Source of the DNA: Chloroflexi bacterium 54-19 | GTDB taxonomy: Bacteria; Chloroflexota; Chloroflexia; Chloroheliales; Chloroheliaceae | DNA: 64,000 bases | NCBI GenBank assembly: GCA_001898225.1 | Contig: MKTJ01000077.1 | Coordinates: forward strand, 243,270 to 307,269 | Direction of reading: 5' to 3' | Notes under the pieces: model-generated | What the model saw: the letters and a program-made list of their open reading frames with translations, nothing else | Told to the model about the DNA's origin: nothing | Database searches by the model: none | Translations under genes and position numbers: made by a program | Shown: positions 1-8,902 of the stretch, piece after piece | How positions within the stretch are numbered: the stretch's first letter is position 1 | How the letters are laid out: the number at the start of each line of letters is the position of its first letter

Positions 1-97
1 GTTCGCTACACCCTGCCAGCAGACCCGCCAGTAAAACGGTCAGCAGCAGGCCGCTAACCCGGTACCTATATAATTTTGTAGGGAGTTGTTTAAACAC
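1..97 (-). CDS. Lipoprotein, N-terminal part only
   Basis: Start of a minus-strand gene that leaves the window on the left. A GTG codon at 97-95 is preceded by a strong ribosome site (AGGAGG, about 103-108). The 32 visible residues form a bacterial lipoprotein signal: basic start, hydrophobic core, then a lipobox L-A-G-C with the cysteine at residue 30, so the mature protein should be lipid-anchored outside the membrane. The function cannot be told from this stub. It is too short for ordinary ORF lists but the signal is clear. Confidence 0.8.
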   Translation of the reverse strand, partial: MFKQLPTKLYRYRVSGLLLTVLLAGLLAGCSE

Positions 98-330
98 CTG
101 GACCTCCTTTGCATGCCACATAAACCTGTGGTTGGTGGCGAGGGACCGTTTTGCCGCCCAAAAACTTACAGGTTAAACAAATCAGACCCTGGGAATGTTA
201 CAGGTTATTTTTAAATTTAAATATAAGTTGTGGGAAACCCTGATTGGTTGGCCGAATACCACTTTCCGCCCAGGTAAGGGTGGAAGCCTCCTGGTGCTGC
301 CTTAAGGCGGTATTGGATGAATATGAAGTA

Positions 331-371
331 GGAATAAAAATCCCGGCGGATAAGGCCGGGATTTTTATTCC
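331..371 (-). terminator. Terminator of the accD-accA operon
   Basis: A 17-bp perfect inverted repeat (331-347 with 355-371) and a 7-base loop, with A/T-rich arm ends that give a U tract on either strand. It lies 18 bases past the accA stop. Confidence 0.9.
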
Positions 372-388
372 TAAAAGAAAATTGGAAA

Positions 389-1324
389 TTAGTGGGAAGG
401 ATTCGCCTGAAGAATATCGCTCAACCCGTTAAGTTCGGGGGCTTGCTCGGCGAGTTCCTGCCAGCTACCAATTTTACGGTACTTCTGGTAACGGGCTTCC
501 AGCATCGCCTGGATACCGGCCTCGCCCCGGCTGGTATATTTATCCTCCAACTCGGTCAGGTTGCGCAACATGTATTCGCGGGCGGTCACCATCATCTCGT
601 TCGGATTGGTGTGCGCACCCCCCGCCGGTTCGGGTATGACCCCATCAATGATGCCGAATCCCAGCAGGTCGGGGGCGGTAATCTTCATCGCTTCGGCGGC
701 GGCGGCGGCCTGTGAAACATCCCGCCACAGGATAGTAGCGCTACCTTCAGGGCTGGCGACCGAATATACCGCGTTTTCGAGCATCAACAACCGGTCCGAC
801 ACGCTGATAGCCAGCGCGCCACCGCTACCGCCTTCGCCCGTCACAAGCGAAATAATTGGCACCGGCAGTCGGCTCATTAGCAAAATGTTTTCGGCCAGGG
901 CCACGGCAATACCGCGTTCCTCGCTCTCTTTGCCCGGAAAGGCCCCGCCCGTATCCACGAAGGTCAGGATAGGCAGTTTGAACTTGGCGGCGTGTTGCAT
1001 CAGGCGGAAAGCTTTGCGATACCCTTCGGCGCGGGCGGTGCCAAAGTTGCGGTAGATGTTTTCTTTGGTGTCGCGGCCCTTCTGATTGCCCAGCACCATC
1101 ACGGTGCGGCCTTCAAACTGGGCGATACCGCCGACCAGGGCAGCATCATCGCCAAAATGACGGTCGCCGCGCAACTCCATAAAATCTTTGGTCAGGCCGT
1201 TGATGAAGTCGAGCGCGTGGGGCCGCTGGACGTGACGGGCCAGTAAAACTTTCTCCCAGGCCCCGGAGATAGCCGGTTTTTTATCTTTATCGCGATCTTT
1301 GCGGTCTTTTTCTTTATCGGGCAT
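389..1324 (-). CDS. accA: Acetyl-CoA carboxylase carboxyltransferase, alpha subunit
   Basis: 311 residues, the usual AccA length. With AccD it forms the carboxyltransferase that moves the carboxyl group from biotin to acetyl-CoA, giving malonyl-CoA for fatty acid synthesis in the cytosol. Visible hallmarks are the crotonase-like core with DTGGAFPG, the glycine-rich oxyanion segment TGEGGSGGALAIS and the ASPEGSA stretch. The N terminus is very rich in Lys/Asp. The ATG overlaps the end of accD by 11 bases, which suggests translational coupling. accB and accC are not in this window. Confidence 0.97.
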   Translation of the reverse strand: MPDKEKDRKDRDKDKKPAISGAWEKVLLARHVQRPHALDFINGLTKDFMELRGDRHFGDDAALVGGIAQFEGRTVMVLGNQKGRDTKENIYRNFGTARAEGYRKAFRLMQHAAKFKLPILTFVDTGGAFPGKESEERGIAVALAENILLMSRLPVPIISLVTGEGGSGGALAISVSDRLLMLENAVYSVASPEGSATILWRDVSQAAAAAEAMKITAPDLLGFGIIDGVIPEPAGGAHTNPNEMMVTAREYMLRNLTELEDKYTSRGEAGIQAMLEARYQKYRKIGSWQELAEQAPELNGLSDILQANPSH

Positions 1325-2396
1325 AAGTAACCTCGCGCTCCCTGGCTTCGTTTTGTGCTACCGCCGTCTGGTAATGGTGGAGCAACTTGGCGATAACCGG
1401 GCGCAGTTCTTTACGGGCGACCACCTGGTCTATCATGCCGTGTTCAAGAAAGAATTCAGCGGTCTGGAAACCGGGGGGCAGTTTCTGTTTGGTAACCTGC
1501 TCGATAACGCGGGGTCCGGCAAAACCCAGGAGCGCGCCCGGTTCGGCCAGGATAATATCGGCCACCGAGGCATAGCTGGCGATAACCCCACCCGTGCAGG
1601 GGTCTACCAGGAGGGAAATAAACGGCAACCCGGCTTCGCCCAAACGGGCAAAGGCGGCGGTAGTTTTTGCCATCTGCATAAGCGAGAACATGCCTTCGTG
1701 CATCCGGGCCCCCCCACTGGCCGAAACTGCCAGCAAAGGCACTCGCCGTTCCAGGGCTTGCTCAACCAGCCGGACCAATTTTTCGCCAAAGACGCTACCC
1801 ATCGACCCGCCCATATAGTTGAAGTCGCAGACCGCCAGGGCCACCGGCAGTCCTTCGAGAGTACCAAAGCCGGTAACAATCGACTCGTTCAGGCCGGTCT
1901 TGGCGCGGGTCTGATCGGACTTGACCTGGTAGGTTTCGGTAGCGGTCGTGAAGTTGAGCGGGTCGCCCGTTACCAGCCTGGCATTGATTTCCTCGAAACT
2001 GCCTTCATCCAGGGTGAAATTGACCCTTTCGTAGGCGGTGAGGCGGAAATGAAAGCCGCACTTGGGGCAGACCTTTTTGTTATTCTCAAATTCTTTGCTG
2101 TAGATTAACTCTTTGCAGTGAGCGCATTTAATCCAGAGGTCATCCGGTATATCGGCTTTATCGGTACGAGCCGCCTGCTTCGGTTTCTGGTCGCCCTGCG
2201 GTTTAATACTCCACGAGAATTTGGGAGTGTGGCCCTCGTGCTTTTTGGCTTTTTCGGGGGATATTTCGGGAGCTTTTTCAACCTTTTCGGTTTTTAATTG
2301 GTCCTGGGGTTCGATTGTTCCTTCGGAGGAACTTTCCGTCGGCTCTTTTTCTGATTCTCCGCCTACTTTGGGAATCCTTTTGAAAAGCTTTTCCAA
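1314..2396 (-). CDS. accD: Acetyl-CoA carboxylase carboxyltransferase, beta subunit
   Basis: Partner of AccA. A C4 zinc ribbon (CAHC...CPKC, about 90 residues from the chosen start) is followed by the carboxyltransferase core with SASGGARMHEG and GGVIASYA. About 80 residues of Glu/Lys/Pro-rich sequence come before the zinc finger, an N-terminal extension compared with E. coli AccD. There is no ATG: the frame offers TTG at 2441 or TTG at 2396. I prefer 2396 because GAGG lies 8 bases upstream and the protein then begins LEKLFKRIP. First gene of the accDA operon. Confidence 0.95.
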   Translation of the reverse strand: MEKLFKRIPKVGGESEKEPTESSSEGTIEPQDQLKTEKVEKAPEISPEKAKKHEGHTPKFSWSIKPQGDQKPKQAARTDKADIPDDLWIKCAHCKELIYSKEFENNKKVCPKCGFHFRLTAYERVNFTLDEGSFEEINARLVTGDPLNFTTATETYQVKSDQTRAKTGLNESIVTGFGTLEGLPVALAVCDFNYMGGSMGSVFGEKLVRLVEQALERRVPLLAVSASGGARMHEGMFSLMQMAKTTAAFARLGEAGLPFISLLVDPCTGGVIASYASVADIILAEPGALLGFAGPRVIEQVTKQKLPPGFQTAEFFLEHGMIDQVVARKELRPVIAKLLHHYQTAVAQNEAREREVTYAR

Positions 2397-2512
2397 ATTC
2401 CTAACCTCATACCTGTTTATGGTTACTTCTGGCAAGCACAACGCTAACTTCGCACTACCTCGTTGTGTGCCCCACCGGCCCGCGCTGCAGGTGACAAATA
2501 TAATTTCAGCCG

Positions 2513-2521
2513 ATTATAGCA
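2513..2521 (-). promoter_or_regulatory. Extended -10 promoter for accDA
   Basis: On the minus strand TGC-TATAAT (2521 down to 2513) is an extended -10 element about 117 bases upstream of the accD start. No good -35 is visible. The 2442-2862 gap otherwise holds AT-rich DNA and the divergent promoter at 2781-2808; I see no gene in it. Confidence 0.55.
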
Positions 2522-2780
2522 TATTCGTAAAATTAAGACACGTTTCAATCCTCCGATTTTAACTATTTCATATAGTTAATTTTAGCTTTGTGCCAAAAAT
2601 CCCTTGCCCCCCTCCCGACCGCCCCCTTAATTATCCTTTCTTTTCGTCTCCTGGTTTCCCTGGAAGCCGTTCAATCTCTACCTGTCCGGTTTGAGGCCAA
2701 CCCGGCTCAATGGACAAACACCTGATAAGTAAAGGCCAGATGTATGAAAGTACCAGCCAAAGATAGTATCTTTTGAATCA

Positions 2781-2808
2781 TTGACTTTCCGCAAATCACC
2801 CTTATAAT
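2781..2808 (+). promoter_or_regulatory. Sigma-70 type promoter of the 2863 gene
   Basis: TTGACT (2781-2786), a 16-base spacer and TATAAT (2803-2808), close to consensus. Predicted start of transcription near 2815, so the leader is about 20 to 50 bases depending on the start codon. Confidence 0.75.
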
Positions 2809-2862
2809 CTTTGTAAGATAAATAATTTTTAATTGGAAACGTCTATTGCAAAGAGCCAAACA

Positions 2863-5124
2863 ATGACCCAGACCCCCGTTGCCACCAAATCTTCCAGGAA
2901 TAATTCTACACCTACCCGGACCCAGGCTGCCCCAGACCAGCCCTCACAAGATATATGGACTGCGCCGGGATTTTCGGTGGACCTGGACCTGGCTGCCGCA
3001 CCGGGCGGGCCTGGTGTGGTAACTCCCCAAAATATCCTGGCCTTGCAGCGTTCGGTCGGCAACCAGGTCGTCCAGCGCATGCTGCAACGCCAGCGGGCAG
3101 GTATTGCCCCTGCACCCGGCACCATCCAGCGTGACGATACCGTCGCTGCCGCCCCGGCGGTTGGGGCTTATGCAACAGGCCGTGCCCCGCGTATCAATGC
3201 ACTGGCGGCTCCCGCCGAGGATGTCAGTCCCGAACAGGCCCGGTTTGACGCCGCTTACAACAAGGTGCTGGGAGGGCGCGCCAACCTTACCATTATCGAA
3301 AGTTTGCTCGGACCGGCCATTCAAGGGGTGGTCGTGCCGGAGCTATCCAAAAGCATCCTGGTCAAGACACGCAAAGATTTGACCGCCTCCATCAAAGGGG
3401 ACGCCCTTTTGTACGAGGGTCTCGGCGCGGACGATGCTGCCAGGGAAGCCGCCCTCGCCGCTATTATGCAGCAGGTCGCCGCCCAGGTTGTCGGTAGATT
3501 ACCCGAATTCCAACCTGTGCTGGCTCAAATCAAAGATACACTCAGGAAAAGAGTCAATTCCTTACCCGGCCCTGAATTGGACGCCAATGTTGTTAAAAAT
3601 ATCGGGGGGTTGCGCAAGACTAAACTTTGGGTTACAGGCCTGGGCTTGCTCGAACAGCTTGAGCAGCAGCAAACCGCCTACTACTCCACGGAAGTGACCA
3701 AGGCAACCAAAACCTATATGGAGTCAAACGGTGAAGCCGTTGTTGACAGCATGAACGCCTACCTGGACGAGCATAGAAAAGTCAAAGAACGGTTGCGGGT
3801 CCAGTTTAACCGGGGAGTGGACGCCAGCCTCGGTCAAGCAGACGTACCCCCGACCCCTCCGCCACCTTTCTCGGACGCGCCTGCGCCTGTACCGGCGGGC
3901 GGTGGCGAAGGACCGGCCCCCGTGCCTATCGCGCCGCCACCGGCCTACAACCCTGACGCGCCTGCGCCTGCCGGTCCGGCCTATCCGACCCAGGCCAGCG
4001 GACCCAAATATCGCAAAAACAATTTTAACGCGGATACCGGGCAGGATTATAGCGAATATGTAGCGACCGGGGCCGGTGTGGCTTCTGCTGGCGGTGGGGT
4101 GGCGACCAAATTCAGCCAGCTTGTTTCTCCGATTGTATCCTCAAGTAGCGCCGCCGCCGAATCCGTCAACGCCTTTGGCGCGGCGGGTGGTATCGCCGGG
4201 GTTGCCAGTGGGGCCATGGAAACCGTCCGGGGTATCCAGGACATGTCGAATTCCAGCGCTACTACCGGCGACCGGGTGGTCGGCGGCGGTGGCCGGACCG
4301 CCAGCGGGGTTGCCAGTATGGTCCAGCAGGGTGGGTCGGCGGCTTACAATATTGCCAGTATAACCAGCGGGGCTACTTCTTCGGCGGCCCTGACAGCAAC
4401 TGCGGTGGCCGGTGGTGGGGCTGTGGCGATGGGTGCGGTAGATATGGCGCGGGGAGCCTATGGTGCCTACAGGGGTCACCAGCGCCAGCAAAATCTGAAC
4501 AACATTGCGTCTTCCGAGGAAGCCGGCGACGGCGTCAAGAGCGCGGCTATGCAGGCGGCCTCGACCCAGGAAATGCGTAAGAAGGTAGCCGGGGCGACCG
4601 TCCTGAAAGGGGCCTTATTGGTCGCAGGTGGGGTAACGCTGCTGGTGCTGGCGACCAACCCGGTCGGCTGGATTCTGCTCGGCGCGGGCGCGCTGGTCGG
4701 TGGTCTGGCAGCTCTCTGGCGTTTCTGGCAAAAACGCAAACGGAAAAAAGAGGTTGCTATCCGCGAACTCGGCGTGGAAGAAGATTTCAAAAAATACGAA
4801 AAGAAGAAGGAGGCTGCCAACGCGGGTTGGAGTCCCCTCAAATATAAGGAGCGCCAGGCCGCAGTGGCCGCTGTCAAAGCCGAAAACCCGCTCCACAAAA
4901 AGATGACAGCGATAGGCTACAAAAAGAACGATTATGCCAAGTTCTATGCCGATTATATTCACGATACCGCCCAGGTCTTGTATATGAACGGGGTAGTGCT
5001 GGGTAAGAGCGCCGGAGTTGTAAACCGCCAGATGCGCCAGATTGTGGAGAATATGGGCTTCGAGGTCAACCCGGAAGCGGGCACACCGACCGCTGAGCAA
5101 ATTGGCAAGGCGCTCAATACTTAA
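2863..5124 (+). CDS. eCIS-associated-like protein with hydrophobic Gly-rich region
   Basis: About 753 residues. Near residues 58-74 is ILALQRSVGNQVVQRML, the LQ..GN..V.R.L motif common at the N terminus of proteins linked to extracellular contractile injection systems (DUF4157-type and related cargo). No HExxH metallopeptidase motif is present. A helical domain (about 120-320), a Pro/Ala-rich linker (about 325-375), a Gly/Ala/Ser-rich region resembling glycine zippers (about 390-540), one or two membrane segments (about 582-620) and a highly basic C-terminal helical part follow. I infer a membrane-inserting cargo or surface protein; the function is unknown. ATG 2863 is chosen over an in-frame TTG at 2833, neither having a strong ribosome site. 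The next gene lies 35 bases downstream. Confidence 0.8.
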   Translation: MTQTPVATKSSRNNSTPTRTQAAPDQPSQDIWTAPGFSVDLDLAAAPGGPGVVTPQNILALQRSVGNQVVQRMLQRQRAGIAPAPGTIQRDDTVAAAPAVGAYATGRAPRINALAAPAEDVSPEQARFDAAYNKVLGGRANLTIIESLLGPAIQGVVVPELSKSILVKTRKDLTASIKGDALLYEGLGADDAAREAALAAIMQQVAAQVVGRLPEFQPVLAQIKDTLRKRVNSLPGPELDANVVKNIGGLRKTKLWVTGLGLLEQLEQQQTAYYSTEVTKATKTYMESNGEAVVDSMNAYLDEHRKVKERLRVQFNRGVDASLGQADVPPTPPPPFSDAPAPVPAGGGEGPAPVPIAPPPAYNPDAPAPAGPAYPTQASGPKYRKNNFNADTGQDYSEYVATGAGVASAGGGVATKFSQLVSPIVSSSSAAAESVNAFGAAGGIAGVASGAMETVRGIQDMSNSSATTGDRVVGGGGRTASGVASMVQQGGSAAYNIASITSGATSSAALTATAVAGGGAVAMGAVDMARGAYGAYRGHQRQQNLNNIASSEEAGDGVKSAAMQAASTQEMRKKVAGATVLKGALLVAGGVTLLVLATNPVGWILLGAGALVGGLAALWRFWQKRKRKKEVAIRELGVEEDFKKYEKKKEAANAGWSPLKYKERQAAVAAVKAENPLHKKMTAIGYKKNDYAKFYADYIHDTAQVLYMNGVVLGKSAGVVNRQMRQIVENMGFEVNPEAGTPTAEQIGKALNT

Positions 5125-5159
5125 TGCCGCCAGAATTCGCCGGAAAGAGATAAAGACAC

Positions 5160-5699
5160 ATGTCCGTTACCAGCGTAACTCACAAAAGAGTCCTGGGCCA
5201 TTTCCGCAATATGCTGAGCGCCGAGGGTTTTAAGGTTAGCGTGGCGCCGGGCGGGTCGACGGTCCCCTACGATGCCTTGGTAATCGAAATGGAGGCCCCG
5301 GCAGAAGGCGAGCCTTCCTGGCAAATCGAGCTTTCGTTCCTGCCTTTTATGGAGGAGCAACTCGAAAATGTCTCTATCCTTCAATTTTTCGCGCCGCTTT
5401 CGGTCGGACTGGCCGAGAATGTCGAGAATGAGTTGAACTGGCTGATTACCCGCGTCAATACCAAGCTGCCGCTGGTGGGATTCGGGTTTTTAGAGGAAGG
5501 GAAAGTGGTTTATTTCAAACACAATGCCGTCTTGCTCAATAATGCCCAGACCGGCAATTACCAGCAAGTCCGGGAAATCGTCACTATGATTGGCTTCCTG
5601 GTTACCAATTTCCGCACAGCCTTGCACGCGGTCGCCAATGGCGAGAAAAGTGGCCGGGAAGCGCTGGTCGGCCATCCTTTCGAGCAACTTTACCTTTAA
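5160..5699 (+). CDS. YbjN-like, secretion-chaperone-fold protein
   Basis: 179 residues with a good ribosome site (GGAAAGAG) before the ATG. The layout resembles YbjN-family proteins, which share the fold of type III secretion chaperones: an N-terminal helix (VLGHFRNMLSAEGF), beta strands, E.ELNWLITRVN, LVGFGFLEEG.V.FKH, and a C-terminal helix. No signal peptide or membrane segment, so probably cytosolic. It sits 35 bases after the eCIS-like gene in the same direction and ahead of a terminator, so both probably share a transcript. A chaperone role for its neighbour is inference from position and fold resemblance only. Confidence 0.8.
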   Translation: MSVTSVTHKRVLGHFRNMLSAEGFKVSVAPGGSTVPYDALVIEMEAPAEGEPSWQIELSFLPFMEEQLENVSILQFFAPLSVGLAENVENELNWLITRVNTKLPLVGFGFLEEGKVVYFKHNAVLLNNAQTGNYQQVREIVTMIGFLVTNFRTALHAVANGEKSGREALVGHPFEQLYL

Positions 5700-5731
5700 C
5701 AGAAATTTCTATTTGGTTTTGCCAGATAAGT

Positions 5732-5771
5732 AAAACCCCCCTGCCGGGCACATAACCGGCAGGGGGTTTTT
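5732..5771. terminator. Bidirectional terminator
   Basis: Stem CCCCCTGCCGG / CCGGCAGGGGG (5737-5747 with 5756-5766), 8-base loop, A run before and T run after. It serves both the 5160 gene and the convergent GTPase gene. Confidence 0.9.
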
Positions 5772-5776
5772 GTTGC

Positions 5777-7852
5777 CTAATAATCGTACTGCGAGGGCGG
5801 ATAGAGCATTATCTCGTCGTCCGGGCGCGGGTTGCGTCGGGGTGTCGGCACGTCGTCCAGCGGAACCGGGTAGGGATAATTGCTGCCGGGATTGGAATTA
5901 CCCCGTCCGGGCGCGGCTGGCGGTTGGGCTGGAACCGGGTTAGCAGCCGAGGGTCTTTGCGCCGGTTGGGCCTGGTCTGACCCCGTGGTTGGGATGGTTG
6001 GTATTGGCGGGAGCCGACCCGGTGCCGTTGAGGGCCGGGGCAGAGAAAGGGCCGCGCCCTGGCCGACCGGGCCAACCGCCGCGCCGGGCGTGGCCTTCTC
6101 GATAGCCGTCTGTAGCCGGGCCATTTCTTCCCGCAACTTTTGGAATTCTTTTTTGGAGGTGGTAAGCCGTTCCTGTTCGAGGCGGATAAAGCGGGTATAG
6201 GGCGCGATAGCCTCGCGGACCCGCTCCACCGCCAGGGTTAGCTCGTGTTCGAACTGTTCCTTGAGGACGCCTGTTAGCTGAGTCCGCAGGGTTTCGAGTT
6301 TGTGGCGCAATTCGTACTTGGCTTTGCGGCGCCGGGCCGGGATGATGAAGAAACCGACCCCACCCACGACCACCGATAGCAAAATGCCGGTGACATCGGC
6401 GGCGGCGCTCCCTAGCAGCAGGACTAACCCCGCTCCCAGGCCAATCGCTCCGATTTCCGTCAGGGTCGTGCGGGCAACAGCATCCCGGACCGATACATTC
6501 AACTTCTCGGCCTCCACCCGGTGGTCGAAACTCTGGACGACTGTCCGGGCCCGTTCGCCGACCTGTTGCAGCAAGGCCCGCCGGTTGAGATTGAACTGCT
6601 CGAAGGCGTTATCGGCCCGGCCAATCAGGTTTTCGTCACCCCCGGCCTGGCGGCGTTCCCGCAGGTATTCGGTGATTTCCTGCCAGATGCGGCTCTCTCG
6701 CTCGACGGTCCACTCCACCATTTCGTTAACAGCCTGTTCAATCCGGTGCGGGGTATCACTCACCACCCGCTGCTCGAAATCGTGTTTAATCCGGTCGGTC
6801 TTTATCATATCGAACAGGCGGGTTACTTTCAGGACATCGTCAAAGAAGGCATCGCCGCGCCGGTTCATCTCGTAAATCATGTTGTCAATGTTTGCCAGGC
6901 GGCCCGTGAAGTCGCGCTTCATGTCCTCCTGGAAGACCGCCAGGTGCCGCTCGATAGTCTCAACCGTGCTGGCATCCTGGGCCAGCAGACTCAAACGCTC
7001 GTCAATCGTGCCCAGGTAACGCCCGCTCAGGCGCTCGGCTACCAGCAGCGGGCTGAGGAATTTCAACCTGATGCGGCTGGCCTGGTCCAGGGTGTTAAAA
7101 ATATAATCTTCCAGGGGGCCGAAACCGCTCCGCCGCCAGTTATCGAGGGTTTGAGGGCCCGGTTGGGTCTTGGCCTGCAAGGCGGTCCGGCCCGATACCG
7201 GGAAAATCGGTGGTTCGAGGTCGAGCAGTTGCCGGAAGCCATCGGTCACGAACTGGACGACCCGGCGATAATCCTCCTGGGTTTCCAGCAGGTCAATCTT
7301 GTTGATTACCACCAGGATTTTCTTGCCCCAGTTTTTAACTTTTTCCAGGAATTGCCGTTCGCTCTGGGTAAAAGGGCGCTCTGCCGAGGTGACGAAAATA
7401 ACCATGTCGCTGCGAGGTACAAATTCCTCGGTCAAGACCTGGTGCCGCTCGATGACCGCGTTGGTGCCGGGGGTATCCACAATGCTGATCTCTTGCAGGA
7501 AGGTGGCCGGGTTAAAGACTTCCAACAGGTCCGGCTCGCGCTGCTGCTGGTCCGGCTCCGGCCCATAACGCAGCACGTTAATCTGGTCGGTGGTCGGGGT
7601 CGCGCCTTCGGCCAGCGCTTTCTGGCCCACCAGGGCGTTGATAAAAGCCGATTTGCCGCTATTGAATTCTCCCACAACAACCAGTAAGAACAGTTCGTCC
7701 AGCCCGGTAATGACCTTTGCCAGCAAGCGGCGGTCTTCGGGGTCGGCCCCGAACCTGTCTACAGCCTGGCGCAAAGCGTCAAAGAAAGTTTTCTCCTGGC
7801 CCAGCAGTTGATTTTGCTGGGGTGTTAAAATCGAGTTTGAGTTCCCGGCCAT
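5777..7852 (-). CDS. Dynamin-like GTPase
   Basis: About 691 residues. The GTPase domain has G1 GEFNSGKS (about 61-68), G2 Thr in TPTT, G3 DTPG (about 126) and G4 NKID (about 184). A long helical stalk follows, then a hydrophobic pair of segments (IGLGAGLVLLLG and ILLSVVVGGVGFFI), a coiled-coil stretch, and a Pro-rich tail of about 100 residues. This is the layout of bacterial dynamin-like proteins that bind or remodel membranes. ATG 7852 is used; an in-frame TTG at 7891 is possible. AAGGA lies unusually close to this ATG, so the start is uncertain. It converges on the eCIS-like/YbjN pair. Confidence 0.9.
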   Translation of the reverse strand: MAGNSNSILTPQQNQLLGQEKTFFDALRQAVDRFGADPEDRRLLAKVITGLDELFLLVVVGEFNSGKSAFINALVGQKALAEGATPTTDQINVLRYGPEPDQQQREPDLLEVFNPATFLQEISIVDTPGTNAVIERHQVLTEEFVPRSDMVIFVTSAERPFTQSERQFLEKVKNWGKKILVVINKIDLLETQEDYRRVVQFVTDGFRQLLDLEPPIFPVSGRTALQAKTQPGPQTLDNWRRSGFGPLEDYIFNTLDQASRIRLKFLSPLLVAERLSGRYLGTIDERLSLLAQDASTVETIERHLAVFQEDMKRDFTGRLANIDNMIYEMNRRGDAFFDDVLKVTRLFDMIKTDRIKHDFEQRVVSDTPHRIEQAVNEMVEWTVERESRIWQEITEYLRERRQAGGDENLIGRADNAFEQFNLNRRALLQQVGERARTVVQSFDHRVEAEKLNVSVRDAVARTTLTEIGAIGLGAGLVLLLGSAAADVTGILLSVVVGGVGFFIIPARRRKAKYELRHKLETLRTQLTGVLKEQFEHELTLAVERVREAIAPYTRFIRLEQERLTTSKKEFQKLREEMARLQTAIEKATPGAAVGPVGQGAALSLPRPSTAPGRLPPIPTIPTTGSDQAQPAQRPSAANPVPAQPPAAPGRGNSNPGSNYPYPVPLDDVPTPRRNPRPDDEIMLYPPSQYDY

Positions 7853-7931
7853 TTCCTTCTCGCAATCCAAAATTACCAAATATTTAACCAATTAAAAGCA
7901 AATCTTGTGCCCGGCTGGAATACTTTGTGCG

Positions 7932-7960
7932 TGGAAGCTCTTGTGCGGGCGTAGTATAAT
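7932..7960 (+). promoter_or_regulatory. Possible promoter of the 8022 gene
   Basis: TATAAT at 7955-7960 about 60 bases before the gene; the matching -35 (TGGAAG, 17-base spacer) is poor. Confidence 0.4.
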
Positions 7961-8021
7961 TTTTTAGATTGAAAACCAGCTATCACATTTAGAAAATAAA
8001 CCCCACCGAGGGAGGAGTATT

Positions 8022-8408
8022 GTGTCAGAACAACCAGAAAAAGGCCGCGCCGCCAGCGTGATTGACGCCAGTAAACCCCTAATCGCCATTTATGACGAAG
8101 AACTGGACCTGGCAGTCCAACTTCGTGAGGCCGACGCCAAACAATGGGGCCGGGACCAGACCATCCTGAAAAAGGTCTCCAACCACGCCCAGTTGGCAGG
8201 AGCCGGAAAAGGCGGCGTTAGCGGCGAACCGGGCAGCGGCAATAGCGGCAAGAATTACGGGGCTGCCACCAATTCCGGTGACAACTCCGGTATGGTTTCC
8301 AGCGGTACTTCCAGCACGACGGGTGTGGAGACCGATACGGGCCACGGGGTCCGGTTGACCGGTTCGGCTGGGACCGAAAGCAATTCCGCCAACGAAAACA
8401 AGCAGTAA
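8022..8408 (+). CDS. Small Gly/Ser/Thr-rich protein, unknown
   Basis: 128 residues from a GTG start with a strong ribosome site (GGAGG, 6-base spacing), which makes this a real gene. The first 60 residues look folded and charged (DEELDLAVQLREADAKQWG); from about residue 65 on the chain is low-complexity Gly/Ser/Asn/Thr and probably disordered. No signal peptide, membrane segment or known motif. Divergent from the dynamin-like gene, with which it could share regulation. I do not recognise the family. Confidence 0.75.
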   Translation: MSEQPEKGRAASVIDASKPLIAIYDEELDLAVQLREADAKQWGRDQTILKKVSNHAQLAGAGKGGVSGEPGSGNSGKNYGAATNSGDNSGMVSSGTSSTTGVETDTGHGVRLTGSAGTESNSANENKQ

Positions 8409-8435
8409 AGCTTAGCCATACTCCCTACCCTCAAT

Positions 8436-8516
8436 AAACCGGCAGTATCGTTGCAGGTAGCGAGGCAAGCCCTCTATTAATACGAAAGGGAGGCCGGTAA
8501 GTTTGGCCGGGTTTTT
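8436..8516 (+). terminator. Probable terminator region after the 8022 gene
   Basis: ACCGGC (8438-8443) can pair with GCCGGT (8493-8498) or with the later GCCGGG that leads into a run of six T (8511-8516). Smaller stems lie inside. The two alternative pairings would fit a terminator with a structured top; no RNA family was recognised. Confidence 0.5.
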
Positions 8517-8549
8517 TGGGGCGGTTAGTTTTTATCGCGCACTAAAATT

Positions 8550-8607
8550 AAAAGATGAAAATAAAAATACCGGGAACTTTCAAAAAGTGACCCGGTTTTT
8601 TATCTTT
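8550..8607. terminator. Bidirectional terminator
   Basis: ACCGGG (8569-8574) pairs with CCCGGT (8591-8596); an inner ACTT/AAGT stem and an outer AAAAGAT/ATCTTTT stem extend it, with T runs on both strands. Confidence 0.75.
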
Positions 8608-8647
8608 TGAATCTGCCCCCAGCCTTTTGAAAATAGTTGAATTTCGG

Positions 8648-8902
8648 CTACCTGGTCAATTGCCGGGGTTTGGTTACCTGTCGCATCATCCTGGCAGTTA
8701 GAAGATTTATATCCCTGAGACTTAACCTTGCTACTTCGTGAATACCCGACTCACCAAGCCAGCCGAAAGCCCAGACTCTACAAAACCCTTTGAGGGCTTT
8801 CTGATCTTCATTACTCAGTTCCGTATAAAGCCCCTCGGTATTCAATTTATCAACCAGGGGATGGCACTTCAGCAGAAGGATGATTGCTTCATTTCCTGTC
8901 AT
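8648..8902 (-). CDS. Small hypothetical protein
   Basis: 84 residues, mostly helical in appearance, with no motif I know. Points for it: it ends about 40 bases before a bidirectional terminator and its composition looks protein-like. Points against: no clear ribosome site, and the surrounding DNA (8408-9676) is AT-richer and otherwise gene-poor. It may be a remnant of a longer gene. Confidence 0.4.
   Translation of the reverse strand: MTGNEAIILLLKCHPLVDKLNTEGLYTELSNEDQKALKGFCRVWAFGWLGESGIHEVARLSLRDINLLTARMMRQVTKPRQLTR

Noticed and set aside
6521..7687. 388-codon open frame on the plus strand
   Set aside because: It mirrors the dynamin-like gene, whose GTPase motifs are intact on the other strand; the plus-strand protein shows no motif or ribosome site.
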